A DNA stretch of 13,410 nt, from contig DAHUZG010000087.1 of the NCBI GenBank assembly GCA_027306715.1, positions 1-13,410 on the forward strand, given 5' to 3'. The notes beneath the pieces were generated by a model. It searched no databases and was not told the origin of the DNA. It saw only the letters and a program-made list of their open reading frames with translations. Below, one piece after another: positions 13,406 to 13,410 of the stretch. Every line of letters begins with the position of its first letter. Position 1 is the first letter of the stretch. Made by a program: the position numbers and the translations under genes. Origin of the DNA: Acidimicrobiaceae bacterium. Its GTDB lineage: Bacteria > Actinomycetota > Acidimicrobiia > Acidimicrobiales > Bog-793.

Positions 13406-13410
13406 CGCGC

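Overview
The window is very GC-rich, gene-dense DNA whose codons end mostly in G or C. The gene families point to a high-GC actinobacterium: a RamB-type regulator divergent from isocitrate lyase, an EtfD-like membrane Fe-S oxidoreductase, a P450-type small ferredoxin, and several starts that look leaderless behind TANNNT -10 boxes. A deep lineage such as Acidimicrobiia is possible, but that is only an inference. No rRNA, tRNA, CRISPR array or transposase was found.

Left part (1-3297). The window opens in the last 90 codons of a membrane protein of unknown function. Convergent with it is aceA (isocitrate lyase, minus strand). A roughly 100-bp divergent promoter region with dyad symmetry separates aceA from a RamB/ScfR-family regulator, which probably controls aceA and itself.

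Middle part (3298-7755). A stretch of about 280 bp without a gene leads into an array of a 14-bp palindromic repeat. Next come a small unrecognised 100-aa gene, one more inverted copy of the repeat, and a tight minus-strand pair, ilvA (threonine ammonia-lyase) followed by an EtfD-like oxidoreductase. The ilvA start is divergent from a 66-aa ferredoxin whose cluster motif is CxxNxxC.

CoA-transferase operon (7795-9292). scoA and scoB encode the two subunits of a 3-oxoacid CoA-transferase. The scoA start is preceded by a triplicated 21-bp repeat that forms a mini-ORF. One missing base puts this mini-ORF out of frame with scoA, and its stop overlaps the scoA GTG.

Right part (9168-13365, minus strand). 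Three exported or membrane proteins are encoded in a row: a Hydin-like/LamG protein with a C-terminal beta domain, a small secreted protein built on the same C-terminal domain, and a single-pass membrane protein with an extracellular domain resembling DUF916 proteins. The last two overlap by GTGA. The set resembles the WxL/DUF916 (Csc-type) surface complexes of Firmicutes and is the best candidate here for an undescribed system.

Functionally, aceA, ramB, the EtfD-like protein and scoAB all fit growth on acetyl-CoA-yielding substrates such as fatty acids, ketone bodies or acetate. The surface cluster is a separate module, and its last gene overlaps the 3' end of scoB tail-to-tail by 125 bp.
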